This document shows, piece after piece, positions 12,629-23,546 of a DNA stretch of 64,000 bases (positions within the stretch are counted from its first letter, which is position 1; every line of letters starts with the position of its first letter). The stretch spans positions 104,253,443 to 104,317,442 of the forward strand of contig CM039182.1 of NCBI GenBank assembly GCA_008360975.2, in the 5' to 3' direction. A program made the position numbers and the translations under genes. A model generated the notes under the pieces. The model was not told the DNA's origin and made no database searches. It saw only the letters and a list, made by a program, of their open reading frames with translations. The stretch comes from Lichenostomus cassidix (lineage: Eukaryota; Chordata; Aves; Passeriformes; Meliphagidae).

Positions 12629-15600
12629 CTGAAACACAAGCAAGCTTTATAAAAGCAGATCTCTCTAGGCATACATTCAGGATGTATTTTCTTCTCTTCT
12701 TCTGGTGCTCAAATCAGGGAGAGGACTAACTCCTCTGAAGAAAATGGAGCCAAACCATCACAAGTCAGAGGAGAATCAGACTGTAGCTCTAAGTAAGAAA
12801 CACCTATACCTATTACTTCTAGACTTTTTTTTTCTGCAAATATATAATTCTTTGTGTTAGCTGACTTCAAAAACATAAAGCCCTAATTGTATGTGGAGAC
12901 TACTAATGCAGTGTGCTGCTGATGCATAAAACATGCATAGATAGTACACAAATACACTCAGGCTGGGCTTAAATTTAGCTTCAACCACACAAAAGATATC
13001 TTTATAACTAAGAATGATGGGAAGAAAGATCTCATTCCAGACCAGATGAACAACTCATTTTTTCACTGATCCTGGATTTGGCTGACCTGACTTAAATGTG
13101 ACCTAAGACATTTCTTAGTGCTTTGGAAATTGCATCAACATACTTGGGTTGGAGATGCCACAGTTAGAAAAAAAATCAGGGGATTCTATTTTTAAAATTC
13201 TGCTGTTCCTTTTAAAAATAGATCAGTGAAGCATAACTTTTCCTATAGCTGTAATTTTTCAGTCTAAGCAAACTCCAGTAATTTCAAAAGCAGTGGGAAC
13301 AAGGGGTCACTTGGGGCCAGCCAGAAAAAAAAAAAATTAACTCTTTGCTCTTTCCCAGAACAAGTTATTGTCATGTAATTATTGTTGAAAAGAGTCAGCT
13401 TATAAATGAAAAGGTAAGCTTTTCCTTGCAAGAAAACACAGACTGAAAAAAATATGTAGCAATAGTGATTTCAGAGCTGTAAGAGAACATTAATGAGGGA
13501 AGAGAAACAATAAGGGGAGTTCAGCTGTGCATTTTCTCAGTACCTATCACTAGAGCAGGACTAGATTTTGCTAAATGACATCTGTCACTAGACAGCTGCT
13601 GTCATCAGGAGGCTGCCAGGAGCTACAAACACCTTTCAGCAGCAGGAGGCTATCAGCCATGGCAGTGCACAAGCTTTTCATGACATTGCCTTCGGTGGTG
13701 AGAGCTCCAAAGCCTTTCCCTACTAATATTGCTGAACATCTTCAATTTAAAAGGGAAGAAAGCCATGTTACAGCAGCATGACCTGACTCTCTTGGAAACT
13801 TAACATGAATAGTATAGATCCTTGTTTCATGATTGTTTTGTATCAGACGGCTGGACTTTCATGAGCTAGTGTGTTAGGTGATTTTTAGATGTTATATTTT
13901 ATACAAATATACAAATAATCCCGAAACAGTGAAAATAAGCCCAAGCGCTGGTAGATAGGCTGTCCTGTTCATTAAGGTGTGTTTAGCAAAAGGATGGATT
14001 CCCCCGGCCCAAATTCACACCTTTGAGCATTGGCCATCTCACAGATAAAATCCCTTGGAGTAAAACTCCATCCTTACTTAACCTGCCTGTTGTAGCTCAA
14101 GTTTGCTGATTTCAATTGTGGCTCCATTCACATTTATATAAAAGTTATTTGCAATCCTCCTGGCAAGTCATAGGGTAGATGATTCTTTTCCCCCACTACT
14201 TTTCAAGTATGGGAATGGGGTTAAAAAAACCTATTGGTTTCCCAAGTGGCTTTCAACAGGGTAATGATAGTTTGGCACTAGAAAGGCTTGGCCTACGTAG
14301 TTTGAGAACCAAACTGGGGAAGCTAGAATAGATGTTCAGGCTTTGAAAACACCAGCTATCTTCTGTTTGTATCTACATTTACATTGGGTTAAACAGCTCT
14401 CAGCAGAAGAAAATGCAATTTGTTTAAGTATTTCAGCCAAAGGACAGCAATTATAACAATAAGACACTCCTTTCCCTACCTTCAAAGCATTTGCTAGTGT
14501 CAACAACTAGGACCTGAGACTAAGTCCTGAGGTTCAAATGTCTTCTAACTGAGCCAGCTTGACACTTAAGAGATCAACTATTTTGCATTAGACATTATGA
14601 AATGTTACAAACACTTTCTACTTAGAGCTTTTTTTGTCCCATTGACTATGGAATAGTCACACTGCAATGATGTTGTAGACTCCTTGAGAAATGAGCTGCT
14701 TCATGCTGTAACAGCAGAGTGTGATCAGTGGACAGATAGGACTCCAATGAATCTTTAGTCACAAGCTATCCATACAGTTCATTAGAACCCTCTGAAACAC
14801 CCATAGCTCCTTACTTGTCAGGAATTGTGTTGCTTTAATAAATCACATTAAAAACGTCTAATGGTACTTTAATTTACACACTGCAGCATGCATTGTTTCC
14901 AGGACAAAAAGCCTGAAAAACCAAAACCAGATGCAAGGATTTGAAGTACAAAAAACTTGGTGGTCTGGAAGTGTATACCAGGAAGGAACACTCTGTAGCT
15001 ACAACTTACAGTAGCTTCTGATGTTGGTATTGACAAAACTAAAAGGAGCCTTCTTCAATGTAACAAAGATTTCCATGAGTTGCTCAGAACATGCAAAACT
15101 CTTTGACCAAAAGTCTCTTTTATATTAAAAAATGTCTGCTATATATAAGTAGTTATAAAGAATAATTTTTAAGGGCTCAGTCAAATATAAATCTCTTTCA
15201 TGAAAAATAAATTTCAGCTTACAAAGGAATTTCATAACATTCCTTTATAAGCATTGAAAGGTGTTATATAAAGGTTATTTGTTCATTTTGTGTCTGTTAC
15301 TGAAAAAGTTCTGCTAAAAGAGAAGAGAAAAAAATAATGCCTTCCTCCTTTTTTCTTCCTTTTACTTTTCAAGTTTTCTGTATTTCATTTTTGCATTTTG
15401 TTTCTAAAAAAGAAGCTTAAATATTGTGCCATAATTACACTTGTGAATGACTCAAATTGGTGTGATCAAGTGGCTCAATGCAGACTGTTGTTTTCAAAGA
15501 CAGCAGATGGATCCTACATGAAACACTTCCCTGAAAATGTAGTCACCTCAGGCAATGACTATTTTGATTTTTATAACATAAATAGTGCCAGACCACCAGT

Positions 15601-17007
15601 CAGATGAAAAATATGTAAAGAAAAAAAAAATGAAGACATTTTAAGGAGTGGTAGTGTGGGGACACAGTAAATTTGGCTTTAGGACTTCCAGTATCAGATC
15701 AGAAGTTGGCAGTCACATACTGTAAAATATTTTGGAAAAAAAAAGTCATGCTGTTAGCTGAATTCTGTTTGAAACAATCTTAACTCTGTGCAGGTTGCAC
15801 TTGGGCTTGTAGTGATACTGTCAGAACAAATGTCATCAGCCAGTCCTCAGCTTCTTCATAATTTTTTCATCTCGAGGTTGCTGATGCCAGTCATGGAGTC
15901 CTTTAATTTGAGATTCAAGTCAGAATCTAATAATCCCTACTCTCTGCATTGCAGTAATTTCCATAATTTGCCTCAGGTATCTTGCACATTCTTTTGACCT
16001 CTTCTTTGCATCCACCCTTTCCCTCTATCCTCATATGTGGAAGGTGAAGAAACTCAGGATGATCACAGGGACAGATATGGGTTTCTATCTGTAAAGAGGC
16101 ACACTATAAGTCACACGCACCATTTGTACTTCCCTAGTCCTGTTTGCCAAAATCCAGCCTGGTCCCAGGTTGTCAGCACACATCATGGTGAAGTTTATAA
16201 TGCCATTTCTATGTGGATATCACAGGGTAAACACCAAATAGAACTGGAGCAGTGCAGGGGCAGAGCTTTGAAGTGTGACTACAAGAAGTCTATTGACAAG
16301 AACAGATGACTTGATGCAAGAGGGTGCTGCTGGTTCCTGAGGTGGCCAACTTATCCAGAGAAAGTGGGTACAATGGGAACTTGAGGGCAGATTTAAAGCT
16401 GAAACTTTGAGCCTAAGTGCTCTCTTATCAGACAAAAAAAAAAAATAAATTCAAGGATTGTGAGTGCACTGTCCTAAGGGACACAGCCAAAGGGTAGATG
16501 GGTAGGTGGGCAGTGCTTTCTCTGTCCTTGGGTGTTGTTTACAGGAGAATGTCAAAATTAGAAAATAAAAAATAACCTGCCTCTGGCCCAAGCAAGGAAG
16601 CCTGTTTGAGAGCTCTCTTCTGCTTGCATTTTTTCATTTGTTTGCTTTATCTCTTTTGTGGGGTGCTCCGGTTTTCTGGGCACATGTCCAGGGGTTGTGT
16701 GCTTTGCCAAGTGGCAGCTTCGCATTCTCAGGCAGGCAACATCCTGGTTCCACCCTATCCTGAATGGGGTGTACTCACACACCCTCATTTACCGTCAAGA
16801 ACACTTTACTTCAGACAGATGTTTGGTGAAGAGAAGTTAGACTAAATCTGCATTTCTCCCATGAGCTGGCCCTACTGAGTGTACTAGTACCTATAAATAT
16901 GAGCTGTAGCTTGACATAGCAGTGTTGTATCCTTTGGAGAGATTCCAGAAGAGATACTCCCTCAGACGTGCACAGGCTCTTTCCACGGTCAGGTTCACAA
17001 TGTCTCT
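12629..17007. other. AT-rich stretch, no gene seen
   Basis: Nothing here can be supported as a gene. Open frames of 60-90 codons are scattered on both strands, for example 15398-15607 plus and 16037-16309 plus, without splice context or recognisable motifs. Only short A/T homopolymer runs stand out. Confidence 0.55.
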
Positions 17008-17168
17008 TCAGGCATCATTTGCTGCTGCTAGTGCATTTTGGCGTAGTTTGACTTGAGTGACAAGGGATTTCACCTGATTAGAAATTACATGGATCACTGT
17101 CACATTCTCCAGCAGGGCAGAGATTTCACCTGTGGACCATCGCCCACAGACATTTACTCTCTCCAGGG
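17008..17168 (-). CDS. Possible minus-strand exon, unknown product
   Basis: Reading the minus strand, a long pyrimidine tract ending GGGCCAG (acceptor, exon from 17168) is followed by an open frame ending in TGA at 17008-17010. The frame after the acceptor encodes about 52 residues, starting near LERVNVCGRWSTGEI and finishing LRQNALAAANDA. It has a polar, helix-friendly composition with no recognised domain. A weaker donor (CAG followed by GTGAAA) lies inside at 17074/17073. It sits a few hundred bases from the small CpG island at 17.39-17.96 kb. The phase left by the inner donor does not join in frame to the open frame at 12319-12628, so I do not link the two. It may be a chance frame. Confidence 0.2.
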
Positions 17169-17384
17169 CTGGCCCAGACAGGGAAGGAAGAAAACAGTGA
17201 TGCAAGGTCTAAAATGAAAGGGAAATGGTTACTTATCTGTGTAGTAAAGGAGAAAATAAGAGTTGCTTAAATTTTACTATAATGCCCCGGAACAGGAATG
17301 TGTAATTCAAGGGAAAGATGATAAATCTACAGGTGTAAAAGCCACGGAGCTGGACAAGGCAGCTGGGGTGACAAGGGGAGGGCT

Positions 17385-17965
17385 CAGCCCAGCCAACACG
17401 CACCCCGTCCCCAGCGTAGAGCTCTGCTCCCGGGCAGCCATGAGCTGCGGCCGGCTCCCAAGCAGGGAAGAAAGCAAGCAGCATGTTGAGGGGAACTGTG
17501 TGCGGCGAGTGCCGCAGACTCGCCCTGCCCCGGGCCGGGCACTGAGCTCCAGGCGGCCGCGGGCCCAGCCCGGCTCCCCGCGCTCTCCGGGCCGCTGGGC
17601 GGCACTGCGGCAGCGCGGGCCCGGCCCGCCGCCTGAGGGGACTTGTTTGCTTGCGAGGCACTGATGCTTGTGGGGAGCTGGAAAAATTATAAATATATTA
17701 AAAAAAAAAAAAAAAAACATTTAGGCGCAGAGGGAAGGTTCAGTGGGAGGATGACGTCCGTGGCGCTATTACGGCAGCGAGCTCCGGTGGCCCAGTCCCT
17801 TTTCCCCGGGAGCTGGGGCCACCGCCGATAAATCCCCCGGAGTCCCGAGGGTCTCCCCTCGCAGCGCTGCGAGCACGTTCGGGTGTGTCTCCCACACGGA
17901 GGCAGTGCCGGTACTGGAGGGTATGTCGGGATTTCCACGGGAAGGACAGAGTGCCAGGCGGCACG
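17385..17965. promoter_or_regulatory. Small CpG island
   Basis: CpG dinucleotides become abruptly dense, for instance around 17500-17640 and 17750-17890, inside otherwise CpG-poor AT-rich DNA. The island is split by an AT-rich spacer (about 17683-17720) containing TATAAATA and an 18-base A-run. A CRE-like TGACGT lies at 17752-17757. Islands of this kind usually mark promoters, but the strand and the gene are not determined. Large open frames on both strands here reflect high G+C and are not called. Confidence 0.7.
17686..17717 (+). promoter_or_regulatory. TATA-like box and A18 tract in CpG island
   Basis: TATAAATATATT sits immediately before an uninterrupted A-run in the middle of the CpG island. 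About 60 bp downstream an ATG at 17751 opens a 26-codon frame (MTSVALLRQRAPVAQS...HRR) rich in Arg and hydrophobic residues, with no acidic residues, ending at 17829-17831. The spacing would suit a TATA promoter on the plus strand. The short frame resembles a mitochondrial presequence only in composition. Equally, this may be a retroposed A-tail or simple AT-rich DNA. Confidence 0.25.
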
Positions 17966-19830
17966 CAGCCAGGAGAGGCGACTGCCATGGATCACCACAG
18001 AAGGACAAGAGATGAAGAGCAGCATAGATACAGAGAATAAACATTTCAGAAGAAGGCTTCTCTAAAATGATACTAACAAAGCGATTTTAGTAATATATTA
18101 ATTGCTATATAAGGACGGTATAAGTGGCACCAGTGACATAGGAAGGGGTGAGGCCTCAAACAACATAACTCTATTTTAGCAGGAAACACTGAGAGGGGAT
18201 TTGCTAAGACTCTGCCTCAGTTTTGACTCAGGTTTGTCCAGGACTTTTGACTATGCACAATATAAACCGAACAAAGATTTGCAATGGACTTATTTTGGGA
18301 ATTTCAATGAATACCTCAGTTCTGCATCTGGGAGAAAAAGCAAGTGGAGCCACTGCTGTGGAGGAAAGAATAGGTGTGTCAACAGGCTCTAAACAACAGC
18401 CACTGATACCAGACATCCTAACATCAGAAAATGTGTCAGCACCCCAGAACTTCCTAAGAGCTGGCAAAAGTCTGTCATTAACGCTCACTTTCAGAAGAAC
18501 TGGAAGTCCAGGGGATCTCCAGGGGGTCGAAAAAGCTTCACGCCGAAAGTATTCTGAAAGATACACAGAACAACCCAGGCGATTCAGGCAGTGAACTTCT
18601 GTCCAGCCCTGACATTGCCTGAATTCTTCTGGCTATGGGCCTGATAGAAGTTAATAGCCTGAAATGTGTGCTACCCAAAATGACTTTGTAAATAAATACC
18701 AAGATAAAAGGAAGTATGTTATTTATGCCAAGAAAGCAGATTTTGCTGAGGTAATCTAGTACCTTTCTCAGAAGAGTAAGATTTACTTTCATATAAAACT
18801 GCTAGACATGTAAGTCTTTTGTTTAGTGCAGCTCTTTCACCGAGAGGTTATGGCATATCAATATATCAGTTCACAATCCAGTGGTTAACTCTATCAGTAG
18901 TCTTAATGCTAAACAATCATTGTTCAGTATCATTCATTGTTCAGGGGCTCCACCTAGATTGTCTCCGGGCTATTTTTCTGGCATTTTGATCTGTGGTACA
19001 GAAAAAAACATAAACTCATCATATGGCAACAGACCAGAGGAACAGAAACGAAAATTGGCCACTGATGTAATCAGATGGTAAACAAAAAGCAAGCATATAA
19101 TAGACTACCTTATTATAGGTAAACATGAATCTATATGTCTAAGACCAGAGAATGAAGGCCACAAAATTAAGATGGGAAACTATGCTTTGAAGAAGTGGCT
19201 CTGGAAAAGACTCACAAAAGAGGGACACAGACTGTGAACAGAAATTCCCCCTGAAGGAGGACCTAGAGGGGTAAGGAAACTTTTAGATGTACAGTCAAGG
19301 GAGTTCTTGAGTTGGGCTAAGGAAGATTTTTAGATTTGGCACTAATCTTACCAATATGCTGAACTTTTGGGTCTAATTCTTCTATTCTTGGATCTGGGAG
19401 GATGTTGTCACATTAGTGGCGATAGAGGTGAGTGTTGTTTTGCTGTGTTAGACTAGAAGCACACATGAAGGAGTTCCTAATGGTCCAGGGACTTCCTTTA
19501 TAGACAAGAAAATGCTGTAATGCAGCAAACAAAATGCTGAAATTTGTGAAAGCAAAGCTTTTTCTATCTGAAAGATTGATTTCTGATTGTTATCAAGTAT
19601 AACTTTCGTGGAACTGAAACCATTCAATACAATTGAATTTTTTTCCTAGATGGAAGTAAATATCATTGAGGTCAAGGTTTCCAGCTTCTACCTGTGACTG
19701 GGAACAAAATTACCTCCTGTAGGATACTTATCTGAAACCTTATATGAGTGTATAAGGAAAATCTTATACACTTCTGGGGGTAAATGTAAGATTATTTCTT
19801 TTACTGGACTTCTGAAAATAGCAAATTAAA
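17966..19830. other. Non-coding stretch beside the small CpG island
   Basis: A 123-codon plus-strand frame (18223-18594) and an opposing 112-codon minus frame (18228-18566) overlap. Neither has a recognisable domain or flanking splice signals, so neither is called. The remainder is AT-rich. Confidence 0.45.
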
Positions 19831-19903
19831 TCATAGAATCATTAAGGTTGGAAAAGACCACTAAGATAATTTAGTAAAACCATCAACCCAGCACATTCAA
19901 GTC
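19831..19903 (-). repeat. CR1 LINE 3'-end remnant, minus strand
   Basis: Starting with TCATAGAATCATTAAGGTTG, this is the reverse complement of a CR1 terminus. The stretch after it (GGAAAAGACCACTAAGATAA, then an 'accatcaacccagcac' block) continues the family's 3' region. Similarity fades after about 70 bp. Confidence 0.8.
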
Positions 19904-22900
19904 TGCCATAATTCCTTTTTGCAAGGGTTTCCTCAACCTCAAGGACCCGTTCCTCTGCCCTCATATTTTGCTGTTGGACTGCTTTTGTGCAGAGCAGCCA
20001 ATGTCAGCATTTGTCATAAATCTTCACACAATATCCCTGTGTGAGGATTTATGTATATGCAAGTTGCCTGCATCTTGTCACCTCACCTCTGTGTGATTTC
20101 TTTTCATTTTAGTTAAAGCAGCACAGTGTATGCAACTGGGAAGTTAAAAGTACCTAAAAGAGTCCATTCTTTTTTACTGAGTCACTATGCAGTTGCTTAC
20201 TGATGATAGAAAAAAGGGAAAACTGGAGAGTGCCTGCTCCAACCCCCTGCTCAGGACAGTCCAATTTAACACATGCTACGCTCTCTCTTTTGCAGTCATA
20301 TTTCAGTTGTAAATATGCCAAGGTAGGAAATTCCTCAGTCCCTCTGGGTAACCAGTGCTTGGAAGGGTTTTTTCCCCTAATGTTGTGATGGAATTTCTAT
20401 TCTTGTTACCTGATAGGCAAGTGTCAACTGGTGTTTACAGGGGAAGGCAGTATGCTTGATGGTGATGCAATGAAGGACAAACGCAGGGAGGTGGCGTTTA
20501 CATTCTTCAGCTTGCTCTTGGTCTTACTGGTTGCTCAGCAACTCATCTCCAGTGAAACCAGATAAGATTTGAGTAGCAACATTGTTCTCCCAGTCAGCGG
20601 GCAGTTAAACGACCAGGTAGTTGACCAAAGTGTTTGATGAAGTCAAAACAGATTCTGTTTCAACCAGTACTTTAATGATTATGGTGTTTACCTGCCTTCA
20701 TTTCATGTCCATCTTCTCATGCCATTTTTTGTGATTTCTGGTTCCCTCTCTAGTTGCATCCCTTGAAGGGTTTTATAAACTATTCCAAATATCTGTCTGT
20801 TTTCAGCTCTGACTTGCTGACAGCACTGGACTCCTTTGTCAAGTCTTCACCTCACAAGTGATACACGTTTTCTTCTACCCTTAACTTAATTTGGAATTGA
20901 AAAGGTCAAAGTCTTGTGATTTTCAAGTTTACTTTTGCATAATGTTCATGTTCCTGGTGCTGATGATTACAGCAGATGTAGACAGCACCCAAGCACCAAA
21001 AGTATAGTGTCTGGCAACACTAAAAGTTCCCACCACAGCTGGAGCCACCATCTGTAAGACATCACACAGCTCATTTGGTACTTTAGGAAAAGTGTTACTT
21101 TCAGGCGGTCTCTTGGGTAGGTTCCTGCTGAGCCAGACAACAGTATGCCTTACTTCAATTTGGGGGTGCCAAAACCCAAGAGGAATCTTTGGACTTCCAA
21201 CTACAAAACGTCACATAAAACTGAACACTTACAAGGAAAAACCTTCACAGGCTAGGGAAAACAAACAAGCAAAGAAACAAACAAAGCCAAAAACCCTATC
21301 AACCAACCAACCAAAAAGCAAAGGAGGGCAGGAATACCATACATATTCATAGATTCCTAAAGTCATGAGTGAACATACTAAGAAACTTAAATGGCTCTTT
21401 GTTAATTCAGATGAACAAAAACTCTTTTAAACAAACTGGAAAACCCAGAGGAATTTGTTTTGCATAACCTGGATCTGCCCTTTCTCTGGAGCTGCTGGAA
21501 CGTGGGCCATTCTACACAATAAACACATAATAAGGGAAATGAATAGAGATTAACCCACAGCATTAATAAGTTCATGTTTTGTAGCCCTCAGGATTTTCTT
21601 GCTCTTTTTGGCTGACTGGACAGCAGCTGGTTTTGGAACAGTTTCTAACCAGCAGAGCAAGCAGGCAGGTTTCCTTCCCTGCAGACAGCAATCACAGTCC
21701 TGTCTGTTTCACTGTCAGGAGTACAAAAAAGCAGTATGTAAATAATACATGACCCGAACTTCACGTTGCAGTCATAAGGATCCAAACATGTCTGAGTTGG
21801 GACTGGGGGCCATAGATTGTCTGTTGTGGACTCCATGGCAAAGCATAGCAGGGAGTTAGTATAGCAGCCTTGCCTGCTGGCCAACCCGTATACAAATCTC
21901 ATCCCAGATTGCTTTCAAAATGCTAGCAGGGACTCTCCACCAATTCTCTTTCAGTGATGCCACGAGAAGACCCACAGAAATCCAAAAGCTGTACAGCATG
22001 TTGTTAGCAAAGGTAACTAACTCACTGTGCATTTTGTAGTACCATGTGCTTGAGAGATGGTAATATAGTAAAAGACAGAAAATGACACTAATTTTATGAA
22101 GCAGCTGATTTCTCTGAGACACAGATAAATCTAACTCAGTATTAAATCCAGTAGCTTTGTGAGACATTAACCTAAATTAATCTCCCATGAAAGTTACACA
22201 CAGAGAAAAAGAAAGAAGATGGGTAGTTGGACAGAAGTATTTGTAATTAATACATTAAAACTCACATGTGCAATGAGGTTTGTAGGCATAGAGATACTGC
22301 AGTATTTAACTTGGTTTGTTTTCTTTATCTCTTTTGTTTGAGAAACAGGAGAAACAGCTGGGGGATGAGTAACTAAAATATTCTGTGTCTGCACACCTGC
22401 AGAGTGCAGGTTAAGACACCTCAATGTCAAGACCCTGGAAGCTGCCCAAGAGAGGCATGGTGGGTATCAGACATGTTTCTGAAGTTCTGTGGGAAACCTT
22501 CCCTGTGGAAAACCTAGCTGCTGGCAGGTCACACCCCATGGCACACACCCATTTTTTTTCCTGTGCTTCAACAAAATTGGGCCAAGCCGTCTCTGCATTC
22601 ACATATCTCTGTAAATTCTGAAGAAGATGGAGATTTTATAAATAAGGGAGTAGATATCTGTGTAGGCTTAGATGTTTGCCTCCACAAGACTAAGACAGTA
22701 TTTGAGCCTGCTAAGATACAGTGAATGCTGGACTAAATTCCCTTACCTGCTAAGCTATTCATTAGGATCAAGTCCGGTCTACCGTGATGTGTGTGGATCC
22801 AGTAGGAAAATGGGGAGAGGAGTGACTTACTGTTACTTCTGGCAGTTACACAAGCCCAGGGAATTTACCAGAGGCTGCTTTAAGTAGGAATTTTTTCTGT

Positions 22901-23430
22901 GTAAAGGGAACAGTGACAAACCCAAGAATGGTTAGGGCTTGTGCAGTCTTATCCACCTCATCTTAAAAGTATTTTCCATTTGTAAGAACCCCAAAAGCTC
23001 AAACACATCTGTGACTTTCTGGCAAAACCAAAACAGAGTCACAAACCAAGAAGAAAATTGGATACCCTAGATAGATAAACCTGCATAGATTATAGGTAAT
23101 AGAAAACATTAAAAATTCCTTGCACTACAAACACAACACTTAAGCCATGGGTGACATTCCACTAAAGACATGGGTGCTGCAATTGTTAGATGACTGTTTT
23201 TGAACCTCTAAAATTACCAATTTCCATGTCTTGACTCCAATATGGATTCAGGGCCATTTGCTTTGCTATTGCTAGCCTACTTGTAGTTCATAAGCAGCAC
23301 CTCTTATGCAGTGCAAACATCTATTTAAGAAAAGAGGGGAAAAAAAATAAAGTAGCAAAGGAACTAATTGCCATTTCCCAGCTGGATTCAGAATAAATAT
23401 CCCAACAAACATCAATCAAAACTAAGCAGA
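19904..23430. other. AT-rich stretch, no gene seen
   Basis: No supported gene. Open frames such as 22424-22621 plus and 21856-22167 minus lack domains or splice signals. A low-complexity A/C-rich tract of AAAC and AACC units lies at about 21255-21315. Confidence 0.55.
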
Positions 23431-23546
23431 CCAGGTTGGATGGAGCTCTGAGCAACCTGGTCTAGTGGAAGGTATACCATGGTGGGAGGCTGGAACTAGA
23501 TGATCTTTAGTGTCCCTTCCAACCCAAACTATTCTATGATTCTATA
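23431..23546 (+). repeat. CR1 LINE 3'-end fragment
   Basis: About 116 bp carries the standard CR1 3' blocks in order: a 'ctctgagcaacctggtctag' block, a 'gaactagatgatctttag' block, 'tcccttccaacccaaact', and the double octamer ATTCTATGATTCTATA at 23531-23546. It is a short 5'-truncated copy in plus orientation, better preserved than the other small remnants here. Confidence 0.93.

Noticed and set aside
18223..18594. 123-codon plus-strand open frame near the small CpG island
   Set aside because: An opposing frame of similar length overlaps it, and no start context, splice sites or known domain were found.
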